DNA from: a virus
Strand: one strand, 5' to 3'
DNA: 64,000 nucleotides
Virus record (IMG/VR): IMGVR_UViG_3300042477_000480
Span: 1-64,000 of that record
Within the stretch, counting starts at the first letter, position 1; the number at the start of each line of letters is the position of its first letter. Of this stretch, positions 1 to 7,829 are shown one piece after another. Both the position numbers and the translations under genes were made by a program. The notes beneath the pieces are model-generated. The model saw nothing but the letters and a program-made list of their open reading frames with translations. It made no database searches and had not been told where the DNA came from.

Positions 1-425
1 AACGAGAAGATCTCGGTCTGCGAGACAATGATAAACCGACTGATAAACTTGGCGTCTACGCCTAACAGTTTTTCAATGCCAGCGGTAACAGACTTATCAC
101 CACGGCCGGCTTCTTTGCCGTCTACAACAAGCGTGGCCTGCTCTTTTTCGGGCAACAGGTGTCGCGTAACAACGGCTATGTGCCCGTTGTGTTCAAACTC
201 AAGCGTTGCATAGGCCGGCTCGCCGTCTTTCGCGTACTGCGAAATATTGTCGGCTTTGACGCCAAAGTTAGGATTCTCGCCGGTCAGCAGCCAGCGGATA
301 GCGCCAAACAGACTGCTCTTTCCTGAGCCATTCTCGCCTAGGATCGCCACCAGCCCACGTGTAAATTCACACACACGGTGTCGATGGTGCACCCAGTTCT
401 TCACTTCTAATCTCAAGAGCTGCAT
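1..425 (-). CDS. SbcC/Rad50-like recombination ATPase, N-terminal part (cut by window edge)
   Basis: The reverse strand from 425 reads an SMC/Rad50-type N-terminus of about 141 residues and runs off the left edge, so most of the protein is missing. The Walker A motif GENGSGKS is at about residues 33-40, followed by a segment typical of SbcC/gp46 ATPase heads. The partner SbcD-like nuclease lies just upstream and ends at 367, so this start lies inside its last codons (59-base overlap). CCGGAG lies about 10 bases before the ATG. In the family, SbcC/gp46 forms an ATP-driven complex with SbcD/gp47 that processes DNA ends in recombination-dependent replication. The role is inferred from the family. 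Confidence 0.85.
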   Translation of the reverse strand, partial: MQLLRLEVKNWVHHRHRVCEFTRGLVAILGENGSGKSSLFGAIRWLLTGENPNFGVKADNISQYAKDGEPAYATLEFEHNGHIAVVTRHLLPEKEQATLVVDGKEAGRGDKSVTAGIEKLLGVDAKFISRFIIVSQTEIFS

Positions 426-1542
426 CGTTAGGTTCTCCGGTCATGTACTTAGAAAACTGTACATCAAGCTCTTTTGTCGGATCTTCAGCGGTCAACAGCG
501 CGGCCGCCAGCGCATACGATTCTGTTCCGTCTCCAAGCAAATCGGCGATGGCCGACAACAAATCGTTCTTGGCGTTTTCTCTCTGCCCCAGCCGCCGCAC
601 AGTATCTAGTCTGTTCGGCAAGGCCTCGCAAAACACGTGGGCCGACTCGCCAATAGACGTGACGAGCCGTAAATACGCATCGGGCAGCTGCTTGTCAAAT
701 TTGATGCGCACAATTGGTTTGGCGATTTCAGCCGGAAGAACCTCAAACTCTTTTACGTCTTTAATGTCTCTCGCCAGATCGCCGGCGCAAAGACGGTCTA
801 GCAGTTCCTGCTCGCGCACAACGTAATTCAAAAACGGCCGCGTCTTTAACGGAATCGGCCTGAAGTCAAACGCGCCGGTAGTCTCGCGACCAATTACAAA
901 GAAAAACTTTTCCTTGCTCTCGCCGCAATCCTGCATGCAAATCGAGCCCGGCGACAGCATTCGTATTGGCCTGCCCTGCGCGTTTAAACCTTCCACAGTT
1001 TTTGTCACGTGAAAGTCGCCGGCCAGTACGGTGCGAACGTGATGTACGTCTGTCAGCTCGCACTCCGTTCTGCCGATCTCACCCATAAAGTCTTTCCACA
1101 CCTGATGCGTGATCAGAATCTCTGTGTCCGGGTGCACGTTGGCCAGCTCGCGCTGAATGTCGCCCCGCGGTAACCAGTCCAGCCCGGCGACCGCGGCGCC
1201 ATTGATATCAAACAAACCCTGCAGGTGCATGTGCCGCGGCCAGCTGTGCACGCTCAGCCACGGCGCATTGCGATCATACTCGTGATTGCCTTGAATGTAG
1301 TACACGGCCAAATCAGCCGCTTGCATGCGACTGAGACCTTCGCACAACTTGGCAATCGGGCGGGCTGAGTTGCTCTTCTTTTCGAGCACATCGCCGCCAA
1401 GGATCAGCGGTAACTTGTGGCGGACGCAGTAATCAATAATCTGGTTAAAACTGTAATACGCGTCGCCGTAAATGCTCGGTCGAGTAGACCAAGCGCCGTC
1501 TTCAAGATGAAGATCGGCCGTAAACACAAAAAGAGGCTCCAC
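367..1542 (-). CDS. SbcD/Mre11-like (gp47-type) metallophosphoesterase nuclease
   Basis: A 391-residue protein with the full set of calcineurin-like phosphoesterase motifs: DLH at residues 10-12, GGD at 49-51, GNHE at 85-88, TH at 145-146 and GDFH at 175-178. These bind the two catalytic metals in Mre11/SbcD nucleases. The start is GTG, preceded by AGGAG seven bases upstream. It is translationally coupled to the SbcC-like gene downstream. Together they should form the phage DNA-end processing complex. The length matches phage gp47 proteins. Acting as a nuclease is well supported by motifs; the exact substrate is inferred. Confidence 0.88.
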   Translation of the reverse strand: MEPLFVFTADLHLEDGAWSTRPSIYGDAYYSFNQIIDYCVRHKLPLILGGDVLEKKSNSARPIAKLCEGLSRMQAADLAVYYIQGNHEYDRNAPWLSVHSWPRHMHLQGLFDINGAAVAGLDWLPRGDIQRELANVHPDTEILITHQVWKDFMGEIGRTECELTDVHHVRTVLAGDFHVTKTVEGLNAQGRPIRMLSPGSICMQDCGESKEKFFFVIGRETTGAFDFRPIPLKTRPFLNYVVREQELLDRLCAGDLARDIKDVKEFEVLPAEIAKPIVRIKFDKQLPDAYLRLVTSIGESAHVFCEALPNRLDTVRRLGQRENAKNDLLSAIADLLGDGTESYALAAALLTAEDPTKELDVQFSKYMTGEPNDAALEIRSEELGAPSTPCV

Positions 1543-1575
1543 ACAATACTCCTATCACAAAATACGGCCATAGGT

Positions 1576-2208
1576 TTAATCCGTTTCGCCGTACTCGTCG
1601 GTGTAGTACTCGTCGTCATCCTCGTCGTCTTCTTCCCAATCGTCGTCGTCAGAATAGTACTCGATAGTGGCGTTGAATTTGAACGTCTGTGGCGGCAGAT
1701 TCCAATGCGATAACGGATCGTCTGCCAACGGATATTTTTTGTTGTGCGGCGAAAACAGTTTAAACGCTGCATTCAAATAACTGCTCAAAAGATTGGGCAG
1801 TTTTGTTTTGTCTGCTTTTTGCAGCGTCTTGAACATCTCGACGAGCATTTCTGGCTCGCCGCTAAACCAACCCTCGTCTTTTTTGCCGGCGGGGGTTGGC
1901 GACACCACCTTGAAAAAAGACAGCGTGAACAGATCTGCCAATTCTTCGTCGGTGGGGCTTTCGGCTATTTTTTTAGCTTTTGCGCGATGTTTTACGCTCA
2001 GCGCGTGCAGCGATTGCTCAAACTCAGCTTGCATTTCTTGCAGTTCTTTTGCCGCCCTTGTTGCATCAACTACGCAACGAATCCCAAGGTCTGTGGGATT
2101 CATCAGCGCCAGAACAGACTGCAATACGTGATACTCGCGCTTCATGGCGCGCACGTATACCCGAATAAACGCTATTTCAGCTTGAGTGATTTTATGCGGG
2201 TTGAACAC
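1576..2208 (-). CDS. Protein of unknown function with highly acidic C-terminal tail
   Basis: About 210 residues from a GTG start at 2208, chosen because AGGTG lies just before it and it clears the upstream gene; a TTG start at 2229 is also open. The N-terminal two thirds look helical and charged (KHRAKAKK region). The last 30 residues are almost all Asp, Glu and Tyr. I do not recognise the family. An acidic tail of this kind occurs in DNA-mimic and single-strand-binding proteins, but nothing else supports either role. It sits directly upstream of the SbcCD-like pair, so a link to recombination is possible by position only. Confidence 0.7.
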   Translation of the reverse strand: MFNPHKITQAEIAFIRVYVRAMKREYHVLQSVLALMNPTDLGIRCVVDATRAAKELQEMQAEFEQSLHALSVKHRAKAKKIAESPTDEELADLFTLSFFKVVSPTPAGKKDEGWFSGEPEMLVEMFKTLQKADKTKLPNLLSSYLNAAFKLFSPHNKKYPLADDPLSHWNLPPQTFKFNATIEYYSDDDDWEEDDEDDDEYYTDEYGETD

Positions 2209-2215
2209 GCAGCAC

Positions 2216-2434
2216 CTAAGCGCCAGCAAGACCTAAAAAAGACGTTTCAGGAATAGAGACAGTATTCAGCAATTCGTTGAACCCGTGCTCTGTCCAGTCA
2301 ATTTTATAGTGCGTTTGTTTTTTCGCAACAGCAATGGCGAGTACCGTCACAGCCATTGCGGGTCTTTGGCCTATTTTTAACAGCAACCGATCGCCGATTT
2401 TGTACAGCGGTGTTACGTCCTGTTTTGCCGCCAT
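2216..2434 (-). CDS. Small hypothetical protein
   Basis: 72 residues from ATG at 2434. The protein starts with a basic patch and a segment (residues 10-35) that alternates polar and hydrophobic residues like a small beta-barrel, ending in Ala/Gly. No family is recognised and no clear Shine-Dalgarno precedes it. It is packed seven bases after the stop of the upstream gene, which suggests co-transcription and perhaps coupled translation. Confidence 0.55.
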   Translation of the reverse strand: MAAKQDVTPLYKIGDRLLLKIGQRPAMAVTVLAIAVAKKQTHYKIDWTEHGFNELLNTVSIPETSFLGLAGA

Positions 2435-2440
2435 ATGTTG

Positions 2441-2677
2441 CTACAGTTCGCAATCGGTCGTCGCGGCGTGTTCGTCAAGGTTGAACGCTGCTTTAAACGT
2501 ATCAAATGTCTTGTCAACACGAATGCGCGTCATTACTGCAACACCAATTAAAGCATTTACAATTTCATCAATGTCAATGTCGTCTTTTTCTAGTATGCGC
2601 TCTACAAGCAGATCAAGATCATCTGCCGTGTTGTAGATATTTGTAATGTCCGTCTCTAATTGAAATCTATCAGCCAT
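2441..2677 (-). CDS. Small acidic hypothetical protein
   Basis: 78 residues. The ATG at 2677 is preferred over an upstream TTG at 2689 because GAGG lies seven bases before it. The protein is rich in Asp, Glu and Ile and looks all-helical. It ends TDCEL, close to the MTDCEL start of the coiled-coil protein at 3130, which may be coincidence. No family is recognised. Confidence 0.6.
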   Translation of the reverse strand: MADRFQLETDITNIYNTADDLDLLVERILEKDDIDIDEIVNALIGVAVMTRIRVDKTFDTFKAAFNLDEHAATTDCEL

Positions 2678-2866
2678 GATTAACCTCAAAAATAACGTAG
2701 CCCGTCGTCAGCCTCCGAATTGACCGGGCGGGAATTGCACCCGCTATGTACCTCACCACCACGCTGTGTATATCGCCGCGTCCGGCTAGGTCAAGCACGG
2801 GGCTGTTGGGTACCGGCACACCAAAGTGCCGCTTTAGTCGCTGTCACTAAAGAGCCGATCAAAATG
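2678..2866. other. 189-base gap with several short hairpins, possible degenerate tRNA
   Basis: No gene is supported here. Read on the minus strand, the gap holds CTTTAGT/ACTAAAG with a 7-base loop (2831-2851), GGCAC/GTGCC (2814-2829), and GCGGG-TGCAATT-CCCGC (2728-2744), which looks like a tRNA T arm. TAGCCGG and CCGGTCA around it pair at five of seven positions (plus one G-T wobble), as a weak acceptor stem would. D and anticodon arms cannot be drawn convincingly, so I do not call a tRNA. It could be a tRNA remnant or another structured RNA. Confidence 0.35.
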
Positions 2867-3130
2867 TTATTTTGTTCTCTCCAGCAGCGCAAGAAGCGTG
2901 TCAACATCTTTGCGCCAACCGTGTTGATCCAACCAAAACGCAACTCGATCAATCGCCTCCCGCTCCTCGTCCGTGAGCGTGGCGTCCATCGTCACCGTCA
3001 CGTTCCCGTCGCACACTGACAGCGTAGCGTCTTGATCGGCGAGGCGGCGGATGGCCTCGCGGTGCTTCTCTAATTCTTCCGCCAGTAATTTGTTCTCTGT
3101 GCGGAGATTTGTAAGTTCGCAGTCAGTCAT
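2867..3130 (-). CDS. Small coiled-coil hypothetical protein
   Basis: 87 residues from ATG at 3130 with GGGAG about nine bases upstream. Residues 5-35 form a likely coiled coil (heptads with Leu). This is followed by a short beta-like stretch and a helical tail. Its start overlaps the stop of the zinc-finger protein upstream by eight bases, suggesting translational coupling. No family is recognised. Confidence 0.65.
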   Translation of the reverse strand: MTDCELTNLRTENKLLAEELEKHREAIRRLADQDATLSVCDGNVTVTMDATLTDEEREAIDRVAFWLDQHGWRKDVDTLLALLERTK

Positions 3131-3383
3131 CGCGCGTTACTCCCTGTAAACGCAAGTCAGAATTTGCACCCATTGTTGCCGCCATACTTCGAAACTGTTC
3201 GCGTTGCATAGCCATAAAAGTCTCGTTTGATACTTTGCGCACCATCATGTTGATACGCGCCGGAATCACAATATTGTTGTCGCAGTCGTTGCAGCAGCGC
3301 CCGTGATTAACCGGCGCCGCGTTGTTGCCAGAATCCCAGCCGTTGACGCTGGGAATGTCGTTGAAACAGATTGAACAGAGCAT
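3123..3383 (-). CDS. Small cysteine-rich zinc-finger-like phage protein
   Basis: 86 residues. CSIC at residues 3-6 and GRCCNDCDN at about 28-36 give a C-x2-C plus C-C-x2-C arrangement expected to bind zinc. The pattern of CxxC, then GW..GxNA.PVN.GRCC..C, then VIPAR, is one I recall from many small phage proteins of unknown role. ATG at 3383 has GGAG nine bases upstream. Its function is unknown; nucleic-acid or protein binding is only a guess from the zinc motif. Confidence 0.75.
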   Translation of the reverse strand: MLCSICFNDIPSVNGWDSGNNAAPVNHGRCCNDCDNNIVIPARINMMVRKVSNETFMAMQREQFRSMAATMGANSDLRLQGVTRDD

Positions 3384-3402
3384 TCAAAACTCCACTAATT
3401 TG

Positions 3403-3666
3403 CTACCACTCACCAGAATGAAAACGGCTGCCGTGATACGCCGCATCAGTTGATTCTTGCGGAGAACCGCCATACGAACGTCGCGAACCCCCGCGCAAAC
3501 ACATATCGCACCACGGACCAGAGCCGCGAAACTCTTCAATGAGTTTTTTGGCATCGACGGTCATTTTGTCGTTGCAACCTTTGCAGTACGCATAAAACAG
3601 CCCGTCTGGTTTTGCTCGCCTTTGAGCAAATTGAACAAGTTGCACTTCTGTGTTGTCAGCGCTCAT
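3403..3666 (-). CDS. Small CxxC-containing hypothetical protein
   Basis: 87 residues from ATG at 3666, with a clear GGAGG four bases before it. It carries CKGC (residues 28-31) and CDMC (53-56), a four-cysteine zinc-ribbon-like layout. The C-terminal third is Gly/Ser/Arg/Tyr-rich and probably disordered. It is the first gene after tRNA-Gln on this strand. The family is unknown; the zinc ribbon is inferred from the cysteine spacing. Confidence 0.7.
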   Translation of the reverse strand: MSADNTEVQLVQFAQRRAKPDGLFYAYCKGCNDKMTVDAKKLIEEFRGSGPWCDMCLRGGSRRSYGGSPQESTDAAYHGSRFHSGEW

Positions 3667-3677
3667 AAACCCTCCAA

Positions 3678-3748
3678 ATGCCCGACTAGGATTCGAACCT
3701 AGACAAAGGGAACCAAAATCCCTTGTGCTACCGTTACACCATCGGGCA
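3678..3748 (-). tRNA. tRNA-Gln (anticodon TTG)
   Basis: Read on the minus strand this folds into a standard 71-base cloverleaf. The acceptor stem is seven perfect pairs (TGCCCGA/TCGGGCA) and the D stem is GTGT/GCAC. The anticodon stem AGGGA/TCCCT carries the loop TTTTGGT (anticodon TTG), and the T arm is CTAGG-TTCGAAT-CCTAG. The 3' CCA is not encoded. U1-A72 is usual for glutamine tRNAs. Confidence 0.95.
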
Positions 3749-3768
3749 ACCGGGTTACCCCGAAAACG

Positions 3769-4041
3769 TTAATCTTTGTCTATTGTGTTGACGTTGTCGT
3801 TAAAGCTGACGAACTCGCCACCTTCGCCGTCAAACAATATGCCGGGTTCGCCGGGCATGTCAGCCGTTGCACGCCGTGCGTATTTAGTTAGAAACCGATA
3901 AATGTCGCGGCCGCGTTTTTCGCCGTACTTGAGGCAGAGTAAAGCTTTGACCGTCAAATACTCCTCAAAGCCAGCCTCCTCGTTTTCCTCGGCATAAAGA
4001 TTGTCGTCGTTCAGGAACTCGCCGAAGTCAAAATTTGTCAT
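3769..4041 (-). CDS. Small hypothetical protein
   Basis: 90 residues from the ATG at 4041, preferred to an upstream in-frame start at 4077 that would overlap the previous gene. The N-terminus is acidic; the middle has an Arg/Lys-rich helix (residues 40-60). No family is recognised. It lies between a long hypothetical gene and tRNA-Gln. Confidence 0.6.
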   Translation of the reverse strand: MTNFDFGEFLNDDNLYAEENEEAGFEEYLTVKALLCLKYGEKRGRDIYRFLTKYARRATADMPGEPGILFDGEGGEFVSFNDNVNTIDKD

Positions 4042-4046
4042 GAAAA

Positions 4047-5201
4047 TTAATCCAGTATGTTGAGCACTACCGCGCATTGCGGTAGCGGAAATAAGTAAAC
4101 ACCGCGCGCAGAAAACTGCCGCGGATACTCTAGCCGCATCACAACGTTATCGTCGTACATAAGGCGGGCCACTACGTACGACCCTGTGACGGCGGTCAGC
4201 GCGTCAAGCACAACGACAAACTCTGTGCCGGGCACAGCAATTCGGACCGATGCGCCGTGCGGACCAGTAGCGCCAGTGACTCCAAGATTAGCAGCTTCAG
4301 TTGCTGCGTCAATGACCGTCTCTAATGACGCCACGGCCGAACGCTGCGCAGACACAAGCATTAGCTGGCGCGAAAACGCTACCGTGGCTGCAGCTGTCAG
4401 CGCTGCGGCTTTTGCGTCGTTCAGAACGGCGAGGATTTTGAGATCCTTTGCCGCCGCGCCGCAGAAAGCCAATAACGCGGGGCAAACCTCGGCATAGTCT
4501 TCTGCCGTATTTGTTACGCGTACCGATTCGTCGTCTTTTGCCCGCGTCACAAACTCGCCGCTCTCAAGAATAATATGCCACGTATTTGTACCGTTATCGA
4601 ATGCGATGCCGCGTAAAGACGGGCCCATGTCGCCGTTAGGCAGCGCGTCACGAAATACGACAAGGCTGGCTTCAAGCTCGGCGGCAAACGTGTCAGTAAA
4701 ACCAAACGCGGCTGGCTTAAAAACGCGCGCCAACATGCGCTCGTTGTATACCTCGGGCGCCACGACCGGCTCGGCATAAAACGATTTGTTTTGCGCCAGC
4801 TCGGCAATCTCTGCGATCACAGCGTCGAACAGGTCGGCAGGATTGATGTCCTGCGACATTAAGCCGTCGCCAATCATATCTGAAAATACAGCCAGCGCTT
4901 CCAGCAATACAGCGTCTACCTGCTCGGGTTTTGCGCCGTACTGCGCTGCTACCTGCTTGCCGCGGCCAAGCGTTGCCTGCGTAATCGAAAAAGGCAGTGC
5001 GCCCCAGTTTGTACTGCCGGCTGCCTGTGCAAACTGCCCAAGTGCTTTTAGAAACGCTGGATTCTTTGCCGGCATCTGAGACTGACGAAATAGCTCAAGC
5101 GTGCAAGCGGCAAGTGTGAGTTTTTGTTGGGCAGGTGCGTCAAAACTATCTAAGAACTTTTTAATCGTGACTGATGTTTTCTGTCGTGGTGCAGTTGTCA
5201 T
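4047..5201 (-). CDS. Long hypothetical protein next to the HTH/DHS-like fusion
   Basis: 384 residues from ATG at 5201 (a GTG at 5231 is also open). The protein is Ala-rich and mostly helical at the N-terminus. Near residues 300-330 there is a TGATGPHG stretch, then a beta-rich C-terminus. Its start overlaps the end of the upstream HTH/DHS-like gene by 41 bases, so the two are likely coupled. No domain is recognised. Because of the overlap and order it is the best candidate partner of that fusion protein, but this is inference from position alone. Confidence 0.7.
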   Translation of the reverse strand: MTTAPRQKTSVTIKKFLDSFDAPAQQKLTLAACTLELFRQSQMPAKNPAFLKALGQFAQAAGSTNWGALPFSITQATLGRGKQVAAQYGAKPEQVDAVLLEALAVFSDMIGDGLMSQDINPADLFDAVIAEIAELAQNKSFYAEPVVAPEVYNERMLARVFKPAAFGFTDTFAAELEASLVVFRDALPNGDMGPSLRGIAFDNGTNTWHIILESGEFVTRAKDDESVRVTNTAEDYAEVCPALLAFCGAAAKDLKILAVLNDAKAAALTAAATVAFSRQLMLVSAQRSAVASLETVIDAATEAANLGVTGATGPHGASVRIAVPGTEFVVVLDALTAVTGSYVVARLMYDDNVVMRLEYPRQFSARGVYLFPLPQCAVVLNILD

Positions 5202-6354
5202 ATGAATTTGTTCCGCTAAATACTGCGTCACATGTGTGTAGAAGTGTGATTAAATTTGCGCGATATGCGCCGTCAAGTTTGTAACTGGTGCCGCCGTGGC
5301 TGCGAACGTAATTGTGAAAATCTGATTGAACATGGTTGTCGATAGATACGACTGTAAACGGACCTGCAGCGGCGCCGCAGGCTGTGGCACGCGCTTGCAA
5401 AAACATATGCAAGCCGCGCATAGCGTTGCCTATAAGCAGCACTACGCCGTTTTGCGTTGCACATAGCTGACGAACTTGCTCAGCAAATATCAAAAGATCA
5501 ACATACGTTGCAGCGCCAATAGCCGCGCCCAGCTCGGCGCCACGCACAGCCGGACCTGTATGCGCGCGCAATTCTCCCAGCTCGACATGCGCCGTGGCCG
5601 GAAGACCCAACGAATACGCGGCATGAAATAGGCTGCGCGCTTTGTTGTCTTTCGGTGCAAACGCCCATCGGCCTGTCGCCTCTCCGTATCCTATACCCTG
5701 CGCAGCCGCAAGGCGAGCAACGTGATTCAGATCTGGGGGCGTGTCTGGTCGCGTCATCTCAATGTCCGCCAGCAAACCGGCACCAGTCGTTGCCGCAGCC
5801 GTGGCGTACCGTTTGCGCAGCCATTCGGCGGCAACGATGCCGGCGCCGGCGTAGATAGCCTCTGCGCCGATAAACAATAAAACGTTGCTGTCTGCGCTGC
5901 GAGCGCAATGAACAGCTTTTGCTGCCAGTACGTGCGTTTCGGATGCTGTAGCCGGCGTGTCAACTACTTCAGGCGGCATTATTTGCGTCAACGGCCAAGC
6001 CGCTGTCTGGGTTTCAAAAACAGGAAAAGAACTTTCAAGCCTAAGCGGCAAATGTAACGACAGATCTACATCCGCTGTTGCGTGGGCAGACCGCATATCG
6101 CCGTCGCCCAAAAGTAACCACTCAAACCGGACATCGGTGAAGGCGACGACTTGCGCCAGTACTTCAGGCGTAACAGCAATCTCGCCAAGCAGAATGCGCG
6201 CCACATGTTTAGAGTCCAGCTGGATCGCCGCGGCGAAAGCGCGGACATCATTTCCAAACAACACAGCGCATACGTACTCAAGTCTCTGCCGCCATGGCTG
6301 ATTCGATTGACGTAGCTTGCGTTGTGTCCGTCTTCTCTTCGGCTTCTGTGACAT
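5161..6354 (-). CDS. HTH domain fused to deoxyhypusine-synthase-like domain
   Basis: 397 residues. Residues 20-90 resemble a phage-repressor/XRE helix-turn-helix domain: a FA..I..s helix pair, then the closing motif FEWLLLGDGDM, typical of Cro/CI-like domains. Residues 135-385 match, by pattern, a bacterial family related to deoxyhypusine synthase. The signs are LLFIGAEAIYAGAG, a GYGEATGR block, LPATAHVELG, GAAIGAATYVDLLIFAEQV, GVVLLIGNAM and an FTVVSID segment. In that family the usual DIIHMHP and PEVFLKA motifs are conserved; here they are altered (LRAHTGP, LHMFLQA), so catalysis is doubtful. The NAD-binding fold could serve as a sensor. ATG has GAGG seven bases upstream. Confidence 0.6.
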   Translation of the reverse strand: MSQKPKRRRTQRKLRQSNQPWRQRLEYVCAVLFGNDVRAFAAAIQLDSKHVARILLGEIAVTPEVLAQVVAFTDVRFEWLLLGDGDMRSAHATADVDLSLHLPLRLESSFPVFETQTAAWPLTQIMPPEVVDTPATASETHVLAAKAVHCARSADSNVLLFIGAEAIYAGAGIVAAEWLRKRYATAAATTGAGLLADIEMTRPDTPPDLNHVARLAAAQGIGYGEATGRWAFAPKDNKARSLFHAAYSLGLPATAHVELGELRAHTGPAVRGAELGAAIGAATYVDLLIFAEQVRQLCATQNGVVLLIGNAMRGLHMFLQARATACGAAAGPFTVVSIDNHVQSDFHNYVRSHGGTSYKLDGAYRANLITLLHTCDAVFSGTNSYDNCTTTENISHD

Positions 6355-7345
6355 GTTCGCGCCTCGCTTTAAATTGCTCCAGCAGCGATCGGCCTACACG
6401 TCGAAACACGCCGGTGCCGGAAACGGTGTGCATACCGTCTACAGCGCGCAAATACGCCGCAGTCAGTTCCGCATAACCAGTTAACAGTTCAATGGGATAC
6501 CGGTTGAATTGCCCCAACATAAAGTAAAAATCTGTGTCGGGAGAATCGTAGCAATCGGCAATTTTAATTGAACGCAGATACGTTACCCGCCCGCCATGCG
6601 GTCGAACGAGCGGCAGCTTGGTTTTAGGGTAGTGCAGCAAAAACTGTCGCGTCTCAATTATCCAGCCGGTGTCTGTCGGCACAACAGCTATGCGCCACAT
6701 TGACCCAAGCGTTTTTCGATTTAGCGCTTTTGTGCAGCGCTGATACAGCGAACGTTCGCGCCGAAGCTCGCCCCACAACAGGCGCTCATATTGCCCGACC
6801 TGCTCATGAGAGCAACCAAACACCGCGTCAAATCCGGGCGCCAAAAGAACGCGGCTAGTAACGCGACATGTGACAATAAGTTTTGTTTTAGCGTTGTGCT
6901 TACCGATCTGTCGAACTTTGTGCCGCACGCTCACATACTGCGCTTGACTGATACGTGCGAAACAGAACGGGCAGAAATACGACCGGTGACACGGACGAAA
7001 CACCTTTTCTTTCTTCCAATGAAAGTAGAGGTATGACGGCCGGCAGAACAGGCAGCGCTGAAACGATAGCGCAAAATTTTTCAGGTCAAAATCGGCCGCG
7101 TACGGGTCTAGCGCGCGAGAATGTGGAAACCACAGATTGCGGGTGGCCAATTCTTTTAATCGACGAGCCCAATGATTTCGCACTGTGTTCGTGCGCCCGA
7201 CTACCGCCCCGTGCGTTTTCTTGCCGTCTAGGTTTAATACAAATTGCTGCGCAAAAGTCTGAGACATCCGGCGCCCGACTCGCGCAATTTTCCACGGCCG
7301 CAATGCGTAGCGGCTGACATGCGCCACAAAATCGAACAGCGCCAT
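6278..7345 (-). CDS. Zinc-ribbon protein of unknown function, possibly replication-related
   Basis: 355 residues from ATG at 7345 (GGAG seven bases upstream). The N-terminus is very basic. Two cysteine clusters, CLFC near residue 98 and C-x6-C-x2-C (CHRSYFCPFC) near 120, should bind zinc, followed by more Arg/Lys. The layout of basic N-terminus plus zinc ribbon recalls plasmid and phage replication proteins, but no HUH, primase or helicase motif is visible. Its end overlaps the start of the HTH/DHS-like gene by 77 bases. The C-terminal tail is Glu/Thr-rich. The function is unknown. Confidence 0.65.
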   Translation of the reverse strand: MALFDFVAHVSRYALRPWKIARVGRRMSQTFAQQFVLNLDGKKTHGAVVGRTNTVRNHWARRLKELATRNLWFPHSRALDPYAADFDLKNFALSFQRCLFCRPSYLYFHWKKEKVFRPCHRSYFCPFCFARISQAQYVSVRHKVRQIGKHNAKTKLIVTCRVTSRVLLAPGFDAVFGCSHEQVGQYERLLWGELRRERSLYQRCTKALNRKTLGSMWRIAVVPTDTGWIIETRQFLLHYPKTKLPLVRPHGGRVTYLRSIKIADCYDSPDTDFYFMLGQFNRYPIELLTGYAELTAAYLRAVDGMHTVSGTGVFRRVGRSLLEQFKARREHVTEAEEKTDTTQATSIESAMAAET

Positions 7346-7360
7346 CAAAAACTCCACTGG

Positions 7361-7621
7361 CTATTTATGCCAATCGCCCATGTACCGCACGGCGATGTAC
7401 GTTCCTAAAAATGCGCCTATCGCCAACGGAATGAGATAGAGCGCGTTGTGCAGATAATTCATGACGCCGTACGCGCCTAAGCTATACAAGACAGAGCTAA
7501 TGACGCTCGCCGCTACCGCTTGCCGGCGGCTCACACAAATGACGTACAGCGCGTACAGGATGTCAAAAAAGACATAGACAACAAAAACTGTTGCAGCTGT
7601 CGCCCAATTAAAGTCGTTCAT
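7361..7621 (-). CDS. Small membrane protein with three predicted transmembrane helices
   Basis: 86 residues from ATG at 7621 (a TTG at 7633 is also open). Three hydrophobic spans are visible at about residues 6-25, 35-50 and 58-78. A short basic loop (SRRQ) follows the first span. It has a short soluble tail ending GDWHK. No family is recognised. It would sit in the host inner membrane. Confidence 0.7.
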   Translation of the reverse strand: MNDFNWATAATVFVVYVFFDILYALYVICVSRRQAVAASVISSVLYSLGAYGVMNYLHNALYLIPLAIGAFLGTYIAVRYMGDWHK

Positions 7622-7829
7622 TTTTCTGCTCAAACATTGCGTCGCGCACTGTTTGAAACAACTCCTCTCGTGTCATTGTGCCGGCGAGAAAAGCAGCTGC
7701 CGTATCACGCACGTTTTCAAAGTGCGCGACTTTTTTTCGCAGCGCCGCGATCGTTTGACTTTGTTTAATAAACCGCTGCTGCAGCTCAGTAAATTGCTGT
7801 GCCGGAACAGCATCGTTCACGTTTTCCAT
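7608..7829 (-). CDS. Small coiled-coil protein
   Basis: 73 residues from ATG at 7829, with GGAGG about ten bases upstream. Residues 12-45 form a predicted coiled coil (heptads of Leu, Ile, Val). It overlaps the next coiled-coil gene upstream (7817) by 13 bases and the membrane-protein start downstream by 14 bases. It may interact with its coiled-coil neighbour; this is inferred only from order and shape. Confidence 0.65.
   Translation of the reverse strand: MENVNDAVPAQQFTELQQRFIKQSQTIAALRKKVAHFENVRDTAAAFLAGTMTREELFQTVRDAMFEQKNERL

Noticed and set aside
2690-2860. A full tRNA gene in the gap at 2678-2866.
   Set aside because: Only a T-arm-like hairpin and a weak acceptor stem are clear; no anticodon arm fits.
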